A DNA stretch of 64,000 nt. It comes from Pseudomonas benzenivorans. Its GTDB lineage: Bacteria > Pseudomonadota > Gammaproteobacteria > Pseudomonadales > Pseudomonadaceae. The first letter of the stretch is position 1; every line of letters begins with the position of its first letter. Positions 9,441-17,389 of the stretch are shown piece by piece. Both the position numbers and the translations under genes were made by a program. The stretch is from positions 3,782,001-3,846,000 of the forward strand of contig NZ_CP137892.1 of assembly GCF_033547155.1 (NCBI RefSeq), read 5' to 3'. The notes beneath the pieces were generated by a model, which had not been told where the DNA came from, searched no databases, and worked only from the letters and a program-made list of their open reading frames with translations.

Positions 9441-10031
9441 TCAGACGCCCAGTTCGCCTTGCAGCTGGGCGAGTGCCGCCTGCAGCAACTGCAGGCGCGC
9501 CTGGGGTTCGTCGAGGGCGAGCACCTGCAGCTTCTGCTCGGCGGCCAGCGGTAGCAGGTAGGCCAGCTGGTTGGCCAGGGCCGCCTGGTCGCCGACCGCC
9601 CCCCCCATGCCGAGCCCCTCGACCAAGGGGTGCTCGGCCAGGGCGCCGAGCAGCGCCGCCAGATCGGCATGTTCGGCCAGCAGCGGCCGCTGCGGGTCGT
9701 CCTCCAGCCAATCGACCTCCGCCAGGGTCAGCTGGTCCGGCAACACCTGGGCACGCTGCACCCGGAAGCGCCGCCCCCCCTCCACCCGGATGCCCAGCAG
9801 ACCATTGGGCCGCTGCTGGAAGTCGCGGATCAACGCCTCGCAACCGATCGCGGCGAACCGGCTGGCGGCCTCGCCGACCTCCTCGCCTTCGACGATGCAG
9901 ACCACGCCGAAGCCCTCGCCCCGCTTCATGCAACGGCTGATCATGTCCAGGTAGCGCGCCTCGAAGATCTGCAAGTCGAGCAGGCAACCGGGGAACAACA
10001 CGGTATTCAACGGAAACAGGGGTAGAGTCAT
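9441..10031 (-). CDS. LON substrate-binding-domain protein
   Basis: The 196-residue protein matches the N-terminal (LAN/PUA-like) domain of Lon protease, without ATPase or peptidase parts. It opens with LPLFPLNTVLFPGCLLDLQIFE and has the GEGFGVVCIVEG motif and a helical C-terminal half. Such stand-alone LON proteins are common in proteobacteria and have no firmly assigned role; binding unfolded peptides is inferred. It is convergent with the DedA-PAP2 gene and lies 10 bp downstream of lrgB. Confidence 0.9.
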   Translation of the reverse strand: MTLPLFPLNTVLFPGCLLDLQIFEARYLDMISRCMKRGEGFGVVCIVEGEEVGEAASRFAAIGCEALIRDFQQRPNGLLGIRVEGGRRFRVQRAQVLPDQLTLAEVDWLEDDPQRPLLAEHADLAALLGALAEHPLVEGLGMGGAVGDQAALANQLAYLLPLAAEQKLQVLALDEPQARLQLLQAALAQLQGELGV

Positions 10032-10041
10032 GGTGCCCTCC

Positions 10042-10755
10042 TCAGACCAGCGCTACTACCAAGGGTAACAACACCGCCGTCACCATGCCCATCAGGCTCA
10101 TGGCCAGCGCGGCGAAGGCGCCGCACTCCTCGCTCAGCTGCATCGCCTGCGCCGTGCCCACGGCATGGGCGGTCATGCCCAGCGCCATGCCCTGCGCCGC
10201 AGGATGGCTGACTCCGCACCGGCGCAGCAGCGCAGGGCCGACGATGGCCCCGATCACCCCGGTGATCATCACGAACACCGCCGCCAGGGCGGCGATGCCG
10301 CCGATCTGGCTGGCCACCAGCATGGCGATCGGCGAGGTCACCGACTTCGGCGCCATGCTCATCAGGATGATCCGCTCGGCACCGAACAGCCAGGCCAGGC
10401 CGACCCCGAGCAGCGTCGCCAGCACGCCGGCGACCAGCAGGGTCAGCACGGTCGGCCAGAACAGCTGGCGAATACGCCGCAGGTTGAGATACAGCGGCAC
10501 CGCCAGCGCCACGGTGGCCGGGCCGAGAAACAGACTCACCGCCTCGGCGCTGGCCCGGTACTCGGCGAAGCTCAGACCACACAGCAGGAGCACGGCGATG
10601 ACGATCAGCATCGACACCAGCACCGGCTGCAGGAAGACCCAGCGGGTCTTCTCGTAGACCGCCACCCCCAGCTGATAGGCCCCCAGGGTCACCCCGGCGC
10701 CGAACAGCGGATGGTGGGTCACCGCCTGCCAGGCGCCGTACCAGTCCAAGCTCAT
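10042..10755 (-). CDS. lrgB: LrgB-family membrane protein
   Basis: Integral membrane partner of LrgA in the CidB/LrgB family; implicated in control of murein hydrolase export and in overflow-metabolite transport (family knowledge). The start MSLDWYGAW gives 237 residues, overlaps the lrgA stop by 4 bp and removes a long unrelated upstream extension in the same frame. Hydrophobic segments cover most of the protein. The conserved MAPKSVTSPIAM, GGIAALAAVFV and MTAHAVGTAQAM stretches are diagnostic. Confidence 0.93.
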   Translation of the reverse strand: MSLDWYGAWQAVTHHPLFGAGVTLGAYQLGVAVYEKTRWVFLQPVLVSMLIVIAVLLLCGLSFAEYRASAEAVSLFLGPATVALAVPLYLNLRRIRQLFWPTVLTLLVAGVLATLLGVGLAWLFGAERIILMSMAPKSVTSPIAMLVASQIGGIAALAAVFVMITGVIGAIVGPALLRRCGVSHPAAQGMALGMTAHAVGTAQAMQLSEECGAFAALAMSLMGMVTAVLLPLVVALV

Positions 10756-11114
10756 GCCCCCTCCCGACGGCGCTGCTGGCGCGCGATCAGCTTCTGCATC
10801 AACCAGCCGGCGAACAGCAACGACAGCACCACCGACAGCACCAGGGCGCCGACCACCGCCCAGAAATCGGCGACTATCGCCTCGGCGTAGGCCATCACCC
10901 CCACGGCCGGCGGCACCAGCAGCAACGGCAGGTATTTGAGCAGGCTGCCGGCGGCCAGCCGCACCGGTTCGCCGACCTCGCCACGCAGCAGCAGAAAACC
11001 GAACAACAGCAGCATGCCGATGATCGGCCCCGGCAGCATCGGCAGCAGCAGGACATTCAGGGCGGTACCGAGCAACTGGCACAGCACCAGCCAGGACAGG
11101 CCGCGTAACAACAT
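10752..11114 (-). CDS. lrgA: LrgA/CidA-family holin-like protein
   Basis: Small membrane protein with about four hydrophobic segments, the holin-like partner of LrgB. The start at MLLRGLSWLVL (120 residues) fits the family length; the frame extends 46 codons upstream, but those encode a basic non-family sequence. Conserved LLPMLPGPIIGMLLLF and KYLPLLLVPPAVGVMAY motifs are present. It forms a two-gene operon with lrgB. The upstream 240 bp to the MaoC-like gene form a divergent promoter region with no recognised operator. Confidence 0.93.
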   Translation of the reverse strand: MLLRGLSWLVLCQLLGTALNVLLLPMLPGPIIGMLLLFGFLLLRGEVGEPVRLAAGSLLKYLPLLLVPPAVGVMAYAEAIVADFWAVVGALVLSVVLSLLFAGWLMQKLIARQQRRREGA

Positions 11115-11354
11115 GGGCAATCTCCAAACCGGGAATCGACGAGCACCGCAGTGACGCAGCCGAAACCGCAATGCACAGGGCCAGACGCCAGCGGCGCCCG
11201 GGCGAACCGCGGTCATTATAGGGACGGCATGCCGTCGGCTATACCCCGGCATTCAGCCGCGCGGCATGCTTGACCCGGCATCCGTGTCGTGATGATCTTG
11301 GTACGTGCGTTTCGATTCGTCAGAACAACGCGCCTATCCCATCAAGGAGGAAGT

Positions 11355-11810
11355 ATGTCGTCAGTACCCGTCGCACAGCTCAAAGATCATGTAGGCAAGG
11401 AGCTCGGACGCTCCGACTGGTTGACCATCGACCAGCAGCGGATCAACCAATTCGCCGAATGCACCGGCGACCACCAGTTCATCCACGTCGACCCGGAGAG
11501 GGCCAAGCTGACCCCCTTCGGCGGCACCATCGCCCATGGCTTTCTCTCCCTGTCGCTGATCCCCAAGCTGATGGAAGGCCTGATGATCATGCCCGAAGGG
11601 CTGAAGATGGCCGTCAACTACGGCCTCGACAGCGTGCGCTTCATCCAGCCGGTCAAGGTCGGGGCCAAGGTGCGCCTGGCGGTGACCCTGGTCGACGCCC
11701 ATGAGAAGAATCCCGGCCAGTGGCTACTCAAGGCCCGCGTCGTGCTGGAGATCGAGGGTCAGGAGAAACCGGCCTATATCGCCGAACCGCTGACCCTCTG
11801 CTTCGTCTGA
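11355..11810 (+). CDS. MaoC-like acyl dehydratase (hotdog fold)
   Basis: The 151-residue MaoC/R-hydratase family protein adds water to trans-2-enoyl-CoA type substrates (family knowledge; substrate here unknown). Catalytic Asp/His are in the segment FAECTGDHQFIHVDPERA, followed by the GTIAHGFLSLSL hydratase motif. The start is fixed by a near-perfect ribosome binding site AAGGAGG at 11344-11350. The stop codon lies inside the first unit of a 14-bp tandem repeat. It is a single gene divergent from lrgAB. Confidence 0.93.
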   Translation: MSSVPVAQLKDHVGKELGRSDWLTIDQQRINQFAECTGDHQFIHVDPERAKLTPFGGTIAHGFLSLSLIPKLMEGLMIMPEGLKMAVNYGLDSVRFIQPVKVGAKVRLAVTLVDAHEKNPGQWLLKARVVLEIEGQEKPAYIAEPLTLCFV

Positions 11811-11860
11811 GCGACCCTGTCTGAGCGACCCTGTCTGAGCGCCCCTGTCTGGGCGTCCCC
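11805..11860. repeat. Four tandem copies of a 14-bp repeat at the end of the maoC-like gene
   Basis: Four consecutive units GTCTGAGCGACCCT, the first two identical and the last two with one to three substitutions, run through the stop codon of the MaoC-like gene into the intergenic region. The unit length is not a multiple of three, so every copy carries TGA in a different frame relative to the gene. No strong hairpin is formed by a single unit. It may be a slippage-prone spacer. Confidence 0.8.
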
Positions 11861-11986
11861 GCCTACCGGTCCCTCTCCGGGGCGCTCGGGCCCGGCCCCA
11901 AGCGCCCCGCCTGGCGGCCAAGCTGTGCACCGGGGCACCGCGCGCACCGTACTTTGCGGCATACTGCCGACAGTGCTTAGAACGGG

Positions 11987-13723
11987 ATGCTCGTGATGCG
12001 CCGCCTCACCCACCTGGCCCCACTCGGCCTCGCCCTGCTCCTCGCCGCCTGCGGCGACGCGGAGTCCTTGCTGCCGCCTGATGCCGTACTGCCCGATGGC
12101 GGCCGCTACCGTGGCGAGGTGGTCGACGGTCTGCTGCAAGGCCCCGGGCGCCTCGACTACCGCGACGGCAGCTGGTTCGCCGGCGCCTTCAAGGACGGTC
12201 AGCTGCACGGCGCCGGCGAGTGGCGAGGGGCCCAGGGCGAGCACTACCTCGGCGACTTCCGCTTCGGCGTCTTTCACGGCCAGGGCAGCCTGCGCCAGGG
12301 CGACGACAGCCGCTACCAGGGCGGTTTCCGCGAGGGCCGCTTCTCCGGCGAAGGCACCCTCGAGCAGGCCGGACAGGTTTACCGCGGCGAGTTCAAGCGC
12401 GGCCTGTTCGACGGTGCGGGGCACCTCGAATGGGCCGACGGCAGCAGCTACCAGGGTCAGTTCCGTCGCGGCCAGCCCCATGGCCAGGGCGTGCGCCGCG
12501 ATGCCTACGGCAACAGCTTCAGTGGTGAATTCGTCCGCGGCCAACTGCACGGCCAGGGCAGCTTCGAAGGCGCCGACGGCGATCGCTACAGCGGCGGCTT
12601 CCGCGACAGCCAGTTCCACGGCAAGGGCCGTTACCAGAGTGCCGCCGGCGACGCCTGGAGCGGACACTTCGTCGAGGGCGCGCTGAGCGGCGCCGGCCAG
12701 TACCAGGGTAGCGACGGCACCCACTACCAGGGCCGCTTCCGCGATTGGCGCTACCACGGCCAGGGCCACCTGCGCCTGGCGGACGGCAGTCACTACGACG
12801 GCCAGTTCGCCCATGGCGAGTATGCCGGCGATGGTCTCCTGACCCTGGCCGACGGCGGCCAGCAAGGCGGCACCTGGCAGCGCGGCCGGCGGGTGCGCGA
12901 CGAACAGGGGCAGCTGCTGCCCGACCCGTTGGAACTCGGTCTGCTGGAGCAGGGCCGCCTGCTCGCCGAGGCCATCGCCGCGGTTCCGGCGTCCACCCCG
13001 CGGATCGAACTCTATGCCCTGACCCTGGCCGGCGACGGCAAGCAGAGCGTGTTCCAGCGCGAAGCCGATTATGTCGCCCGCCTGCTCGGCGAGCGCTTCG
13101 CCGCCCGCGGCAGCCTGACCCTGGTCAACCATCGCGATCACCTCGCCGACCGTCCGCTGGCCACCCGCGAGAGCCTGCGCCGCGCGGTGCAGGCCCTGGC
13201 CGAGCGCAGCGGCCCGGAAGACCTGGTATTCCTCTACCTGACCAGCCACGGCTCGCCCCAGCATGAGCTGAACCTCGACCAGCCGCGCCTGCAACTGGCC
13301 GACCTGGCCGCCGACGAACTGGCCACGCTGCTGCAACCGCTGCGCGAACGGCACAAGGTGCTGGTGATCTCGGCCTGCTATGCCGGCGGCTTCATCCCCA
13401 AGCTGCAGGACGACAAGACCCTGGTGATGGCCGCCGCCCGCGCCGACCGGGTGTCCTTCGGCTGCTCGGAAGAGAACGACTTCACCTATTTCGGCCGAGC
13501 GCTGTTCGCCGAGGCCCTGCAACAAACCGATGACCTGCAGCGCGCCTTCGAGCTGGCCAAGGCGCGGGTCGCCGAGCGCGAGGCGGCCGACGGCTTCGAG
13601 CCGTCCGAACCGCAGATCTGGGCGCCGCAGGCCGTCCTCGCGCACTGGCGCGAGTGGCGCCGGCAGCAGGCCACCCAGGCCCTGAGCGCCGCCCCCACCG
13701 ACAAATCGACGAGCAGCCACTAA
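11987..13723 (+). CDS. Lipoprotein with 11 MORN repeats and C-terminal caspase-like C13 peptidase domain
   Basis: A 578-residue predicted lipoprotein: the signal peptide ends in the lipobox LLAAC (Cys at about 22). Residues about 38-290 hold eleven MORN repeats of 23 residues (pattern G-x-Y-x-G-x-F-x5-HG-x-G). Residues about 330-535 form a caspase-like (clan CD, C13 type) peptidase domain with His421 in TSHG and Cys464 in ISACYAGGF, following hydrophobic strands LVFLYL and VLVISAC. The domain assignment is by motif. Translation could start at 11987 or at the ATG at 11996. Role and substrate are unknown; a membrane-associated scaffold-plus-protease is inferred. It precedes a TIP30-like gene by 32 bp. 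Confidence 0.85.
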   Translation: MLVMRRLTHLAPLGLALLLAACGDAESLLPPDAVLPDGGRYRGEVVDGLLQGPGRLDYRDGSWFAGAFKDGQLHGAGEWRGAQGEHYLGDFRFGVFHGQGSLRQGDDSRYQGGFREGRFSGEGTLEQAGQVYRGEFKRGLFDGAGHLEWADGSSYQGQFRRGQPHGQGVRRDAYGNSFSGEFVRGQLHGQGSFEGADGDRYSGGFRDSQFHGKGRYQSAAGDAWSGHFVEGALSGAGQYQGSDGTHYQGRFRDWRYHGQGHLRLADGSHYDGQFAHGEYAGDGLLTLADGGQQGGTWQRGRRVRDEQGQLLPDPLELGLLEQGRLLAEAIAAVPASTPRIELYALTLAGDGKQSVFQREADYVARLLGERFAARGSLTLVNHRDHLADRPLATRESLRRAVQALAERSGPEDLVFLYLTSHGSPQHELNLDQPRLQLADLAADELATLLQPLRERHKVLVISACYAGGFIPKLQDDKTLVMAAARADRVSFGCSEENDFTYFGRALFAEALQQTDDLQRAFELAKARVAEREAADGFEPSEPQIWAPQAVLAHWREWRRQQATQALSAAPTDKSTSSH

Positions 13724-13755
13724 GCTGAGCGATAACCAGCGGAGATTCGACATCT

Positions 13756-14397
13756 ATGTATTTGACGCCCCAGCGCATCCTCCTCGCCGGCGCCACCGGA
13801 CTGACCGGCGAGCACCTGCTGGATCGCCTGCTCAGCGAGCCCACGGTCGAGCGCGTCCTGGCGCCGAGCCGGCGGCCACTGGCCGAGCACCCGCACCTGG
13901 AAAACCCGGTCGGCGAGTTGCTCGAGCTACTGCCGCAGCTGAGCGGGCCGGTCGACACCGCCTTCTGCTGCCTGGGCAGCACCATCAAGCAAGCCGGCTC
14001 CCAGGAAGCCTTTCGCGCCATCGACCTCGACCTGGTCGTGGCCTTCGCCCAACGCGCCCGCGAGCTCGGCGCCCGCCACCTGCTGGTGGTCAGCGCCCTG
14101 GGCGCAAACCCGCACTCCTCGGTGTTCTACAACCGCATCAAGGGTGAAATGGAAGCGGCCCTGAAGGCTCAGGACTGGCCACAACTGACCCTGGCGCGAC
14201 CGTCCCTGCTGCTCGGTCCACGTCGCGAGTTCCGCCTGGGCGAGCGCCTGGCTGCACCGCTGCTGCGCTGGCTACCGGGCAAATACGGCGGCATCGAGGC
14301 CACCGCCCTGGCCCGCGCGCTCTGGCGCCTGGCCCTGGAAGAAGACCGCGGCGTACGCGTGATCGAGTCCGACCGCCTGCGCCGCCTCGGTCGCTGA
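13756..14397 (+). CDS. NAD(P)-binding TIP30/HTATIP2-like reductase
   Basis: The 213-residue atypical short-chain dehydrogenase has the N-terminal Rossmann motif [14 protein letters not shown] (about residues 10-22), the strand [12 protein letters not shown], and an [21 protein letters not shown] segment containing the conserved tyrosine-x3-lysine (YNRIK). This pattern is typical of the HTATIP2-like family annotated as oxidoreductase or epimerase. Substrate unknown. It follows the MORN/C13 gene closely and precedes a small conserved gene, so co-transcription is likely. Confidence 0.88.
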   Translation: MYLTPQRILLAGATGLTGEHLLDRLLSEPTVERVLAPSRRPLAEHPHLENPVGELLELLPQLSGPVDTAFCCLGSTIKQAGSQEAFRAIDLDLVVAFAQRARELGARHLLVVSALGANPHSSVFYNRIKGEMEAALKAQDWPQLTLARPSLLLGPRREFRLGERLAAPLLRWLPGKYGGIEATALARALWRLALEEDRGVRVIESDRLRRLGR

Positions 14398-14423
14398 CCC
14401 CCAATGTTGAAGGCGAGCCCCCT

Positions 14424-14783
14424 ATGAGTACCCCCCACAACAGCCTGATCGATGCCCTGCAGGACGCCGACATGCTCGAAGTCGACGGCCTGTATGCCTG
14501 GCAGTTCAGCCTGGACAAGGAACTGCTGGCCCAGGTCAGCGCCGGCTCGGCCGACGCCGGCAGCCAACAGAAACCCCTGCTCAAGGCCGAGGGCCTCGAC
14601 GGCCGCACCCGCCGCCACTGGCAATTTTCCCTGGCCGCGGTGATGGCGGCCGGTTTCGACCCCGAACGCGACGGCTGGAACCTGACCGAGGGCGACGAGC
14701 GCCACCTGATCAAGTGCTTCGCGGCGGTCAGCGGCGACAACGATGAGGATGAGGGGCAGGCCCCTGACGATGACGACGCCTGA
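14424..14783 (+). CDS. Conserved hypothetical protein with acidic tail, 119 aa
   Basis: No domain that I can name with certainty. The product (MSTPHNSLIDALQDADML...) has a compact N-terminal part with the motif DGLYAWQFSLD, a central TRRHWQFSLAAVMAAGFDP segment in which WQFS recurs, and a strongly acidic C-terminus (DNDEDEGQAPDDDDA). It is cytoplasmic in appearance. It sits 26 bp after the TIP30-like gene and 8 bp before the methyltransferase. It is probably a genus-conserved protein. Confidence 0.8.
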   Translation: MSTPHNSLIDALQDADMLEVDGLYAWQFSLDKELLAQVSAGSADAGSQQKPLLKAEGLDGRTRRHWQFSLAAVMAAGFDPERDGWNLTEGDERHLIKCFAAVSGDNDEDEGQAPDDDDA

Positions 14784-14791
14784 TCCTCGCG

Positions 14792-15403
14792 ATGCAGCTG
14801 TATGAGCGCTACCTGCTGCCACGGCTGATCGACCTGGCCTGTGGCCTGGGCGAGGTGATGCAGGCCCGCGCGCAGGTCGTGCCCCTGGCCCGGGGGCGGG
14901 TGCTGGAGATCGGCATCGGCAGCGGCCTCAACCTGGCGCTCTACGATGCCGCCAGGGTCAGCGCCATCCTCGGCGTCGACCCCAGCGCCGCCCTGCAGAA
15001 GCTGGCCCGGGGGCGTGCCGCGCGGATCAGCATCCCGGTCGAGATGATCGCCCTGGAGCTGGGGCAGATCCAGGCCGCCGACGCCAGCTTCGACGACATC
15101 GTCTGCACCTTCACCCTGTGCACCATCCCCGATGCGCGGGCAGCGCTGCTGGAGATGCGCCGGGTGCTGAAACCCGGCGGCCGCCTGCTGTTCTGCGAAC
15201 ACGGCCTGGCCCCGGATGCCGCCGTGGCACGCTGGCAAAACCGCCTCACGCCCTACTGGAAGCCCCTGGCCGGCGGCTGCCACCTCGATCGCGACATCCC
15301 GGCGTTGATCAGCGCCGGCGGTTTTCGTCTCGGCACGCTGGAAGCCCGCTACCTGAAAGGCCCCAGACCGATGACCTACGTCTATTCCGGCTGGGCCGAC
15401 TAG
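14792..15403 (+). CDS. Class I SAM-dependent methyltransferase
   Basis: A 203-residue methyltransferase of the UbiE/METTL7-like type. Motif I is VLEIGIGSGLNLALYD (about residues 37-52), followed by the acidic residue of motif II at GVDPS, FDDIVCTFTLCTIPD as the substrate/SAM loop and LKPGGRLLFCEHG as motif III. The N-terminal helix MQLYERYLLPRLIDLACG may contact a membrane or lipid substrate. Substrate unknown. The start follows the upstream stop by 8 bp. Confidence 0.9.
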   Translation: MQLYERYLLPRLIDLACGLGEVMQARAQVVPLARGRVLEIGIGSGLNLALYDAARVSAILGVDPSAALQKLARGRAARISIPVEMIALELGQIQAADASFDDIVCTFTLCTIPDARAALLEMRRVLKPGGRLLFCEHGLAPDAAVARWQNRLTPYWKPLAGGCHLDRDIPALISAGGFRLGTLEARYLKGPRPMTYVYSGWAD

Positions 15404-15579
15404 GCATCCGGTCCGCGCCGCTTGACCTCGCCAGTCGGCGGGTCGACGATGGGCTGGCCTGCGCAGAGACGGCCACCCTGAACCGCGACCCCGTCCGCGC
15501 CGAGCCCGTGGCCAGACGCTGCAGCGGCGAGTCCACACCCACCCCGCCGCGGCGGCCCCGACTCAGATGGCAGAGCCAT
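15400..15579 (-). CDS. Possible small Cys/Gly-rich protein, 59 aa
   Basis: Candidate gene on the strand opposite its neighbours, filling the gap between the methyltransferase and the DCC protein. The C-terminal half (GGRLCAGQPIVDPPTGEVKRR) has codon use and composition like a real protein, and the N-terminal part has RRGGCG. Its stop overlaps the methyltransferase stop, and its ATG shares the palindromic CATG with the start of the DCC gene. No clear ribosome binding site is seen. No function is assigned, and it could be a chance frame. Confidence 0.4.
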   Translation of the reverse strand: MALPSESGPPRRGGCGLAAAASGHGLGADGVAVQGGRLCAGQPIVDPPTGEVKRRGPDA

Positions 15580-15949
15580 GAGCAAGATCAAGGTCTTCTA
15601 CAACAGTGCCTGCCCGGTGTGCAAAGCCGGCATCGAGGGCCAGCGGCGGCGCATGCACGCAGGCGCCAGCTGCCCGGTGGAATGGATCGACGTGCACCAG
15701 CGCCCCGAGTCGGTGGCGGAACTGGACAGCGACCTGGAGCAGGTGCGCGAGCGCCTGTACCTGAAGGATGAAAGCGGGCATATCGCGATCGGCGTGGACG
15801 CCTTCGCCGAACTCTTCCAGCACACCCGCGGCCAGCGCTGGCTGGGCCGGCTGCTGCGCCTGCCCGGCCTGCAGCCGCTGGCGCGCTGGGGCTACAACCT
15901 GTTCGCCCGCGGACTGTACCGCTGGAACCGCTGGCTGAAGCACTGGTGA
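15578..15949 (+). CDS. DCC-family thiol-disulfide oxidoreductase (DUF393)
   Basis: The 123-residue protein has the thioredoxin-like DCC signature near the N-terminus: FYNSACPVCKAG, with the two cysteines of CPVC at about residues 12 and 15. The second family motif is the acidic WIDVHQ strand. The C-terminal hydrophobic/basic region (RWGYNLFARGLYRWN) is typical and may associate with the membrane. Cellular substrate unknown. It is convergent with the lipoprotein gene downstream, only 6 bp away. Confidence 0.9.
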   Translation: MSKIKVFYNSACPVCKAGIEGQRRRMHAGASCPVEWIDVHQRPESVAELDSDLEQVRERLYLKDESGHIAIGVDAFAELFQHTRGQRWLGRLLRLPGLQPLARWGYNLFARGLYRWNRWLKHW

Positions 15950-15955
15950 TCGCGG

Positions 15956-16309
15956 CTAGAGCCCGCCGCTGACACCCAGGCTCACGCCCAGCTCGACCGC
16001 CAGGGCGAAGGGCAACAGCAGGGTATCCAGCACGGCGCTGGCCGGCAGGTCGAGCGCCGGATATGCGGGCGCCTCGGCGCCGAAGCGCTCCAGCGGGCAG
16101 CAGCCGCCCTCGATCGCGTACCAGTCCAGGCGGGTGCCGGCATAGATCACCGGGGCACCGGGCTTGGCCGCATCCAGGGTGCGCACGCTGGCGCAGCCGC
16201 TGCCCAGCAGGACGAGGAGCAGCAGGCCCGCCAACCGGCAGCGGGACGGACAAGCCACGGGCGTAAGCCGACGGCTGCCGCCCGGCCGCTCCCCTTCAGT
16301 CATCGCCAC
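15956..16309 (-). CDS. YceK/YidQ-family lipoprotein
   Basis: Predicted 117-residue lipoprotein of the YceK/YidQ (DUF1375) type. The hydrophobic signal [14 protein letters not shown] ends in a lipobox with the cysteine at about residue 39. An internal start would shorten the long basic N-terminus, but none has a better ribosome binding site. The body holds [10 protein letters not shown], an [21 protein letters not shown] segment and a glycine-rich end, as in the family. The start overlaps ubiX by 14 bp. Function unknown. Confidence 0.82.
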   Translation of the reverse strand: MAMTEGERPGGSRRLTPVACPSRCRLAGLLLLVLLGSGCASVRTLDAAKPGAPVIYAGTRLDWYAIEGGCCPLERFGAEAPAYPALDLPASAVLDTLLLPFALAVELGVSLGVSGGL

Positions 16310-16928
16310 TGACCTGATGGTGCTCGCCCCAGCGCGGCAGCATGTCCTGGGGAATGTCCAGGCAGTTGAGGATGCGCGCGACGACGAAATCGATCAGGTC
16401 GTCGAGCGTCTGCGGCTGGTGGTAGAAGCCCGGCGCCGCCGGCAGTATCACCGCCCCCAGGTTGGACAGCCTGAGCATGTTCTCCAGGTGGATGCTCGAC
16501 AGCGGCGTCTCCCGTGGCACCAGGATCAGCTGGCGCCGCTCCTTGAGCACCACGTCGGCGGCCCGCTCGATCAGGTTGTTGCAGGCGCCGGTGGCGATGG
16601 CCGACAGGGTGCCGGTGCTGCAGGGCACCACCACCATGGCGGTCGGCGCACCGGAGCCGGAGGCCACCGGGGCCATCCAGTCCTCCTTGCCGTAGACGCG
16701 GATCTGCCCCGGCGCGGCGCCGGTGTATTCGCTCAGGAAAGCCTGCATGGCCTGAGGCTTGGCCGGCAGGGTCACGTCGGTCTCGGTGGCCATGACCAGC
16801 TGCGCGGCCTTGGAGATCAGGAAATGCACCTCGCGCTCCTCCTGCACCAGGCAGTCGAGCAGGCGCAGACCGTACTGGGCGCCGGAAGCGCCGGTCATGG
16901 CCAGGGTGATGCGTTCAGGACTGTTCAT
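16296..16928 (-). CDS. ubiX: Flavin prenyltransferase UbiX
   Basis: Prenylates FMN with dimethylallyl monophosphate to make the cofactor of the UbiD decarboxylase in ubiquinone synthesis. The 210-residue protein begins with [21 protein letters not shown], has the [25 protein letters not shown] stretch and [24 protein letters not shown]. The start at MNSPERI is chosen over the longer frame, which would run deep into the upstream gene. It overlaps the upstream membrane-protein gene by 14 bp, so it is translated from an operon. Confidence 0.96.
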   Translation of the reverse strand: MNSPERITLAMTGASGAQYGLRLLDCLVQEEREVHFLISKAAQLVMATETDVTLPAKPQAMQAFLSEYTGAAPGQIRVYGKEDWMAPVASGSGAPTAMVVVPCSTGTLSAIATGACNNLIERAADVVLKERRQLILVPRETPLSSIHLENMLRLSNLGAVILPAAPGFYHQPQTLDDLIDFVVARILNCLDIPQDMLPRWGEHHQVSGDD

Positions 16929-17361
16929 CTGTGTTCCTTGGTAAGGGCCTGGCTTTGGCTTGTTGTAGGCCGCCAAGCAAGGCGAGCAAATTGATACCAA
17001 GTAATGCACTGCCGATACGCAACTCCGGGCCGGCGAAGGCTAGATTGTCGATAAACCGGTAGATGATCCATAGCACCAAAAGCGCTTGTAGACCCAGACC
17101 GAAACGCACCAGACGCGGCGTGCCCCAACGTAGCAACAGAAAGCACAATACCGGGGCATAAAAGAGAAGCAGTGCGAGTGGCGCACGCGAATCCTGCAGG
17201 CTTTGCGGATAGCTGCTCAGCAGTATCAAGGTGGCCAGCACGATGACACTGGCATATAGCAGGCTAGGCACCTGGTAGAACAGGCTGAGGCCAGGACGCC
17301 GAGACCGCATCTCTACCGCGAGCGAGCTGCCTGGCGCCCTGTAAGGATTGAAATCGTCCAT
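16915..17361 (-). CDS. Hypothetical membrane protein, AT-richer than neighbours
   Basis: Predicted 148-residue inner-membrane protein with about four hydrophobic segments and the N-terminal motif [13 protein letters not shown]. Such NPYxxP starts occur in several small uncharacterised membrane families. No function is assigned. Third-position A/T (aaa, agt, ttg, cta codons) is clearly more frequent than in mpl and ubiX on either side, which suggests later acquisition. The start at MDDFN is preferred over an upstream ATG at 17418 that would overlap mpl. Its end overlaps the ubiX start by 14 bp. Confidence 0.72.
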   Translation of the reverse strand: MDDFNPYRAPGSSLAVEMRSRRPGLSLFYQVPSLLYASVIVLATLILLSSYPQSLQDSRAPLALLLFYAPVLCFLLLRWGTPRLVRFGLGLQALLVLWIIYRFIDNLAFAGPELRIGSALLGINLLALLGGLQQAKARPLPRNTDEQS

Positions 17362-17389
17362 ATTCACTTCCTTGGCCTTCAATACCAGC

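Noticed and set aside
12081..12903. MORN region considered as a DNA tandem repeat or recombination array
   Set aside because: The periodicity is at protein level (23 codons) with diverged nucleotides; no near-identical DNA units.
11774..13753. 659-codon open frame opposite the MORN/C13 gene
   Set aside because: It mirrors the repeats of the MORN gene on the other strand; no start signal or domain.
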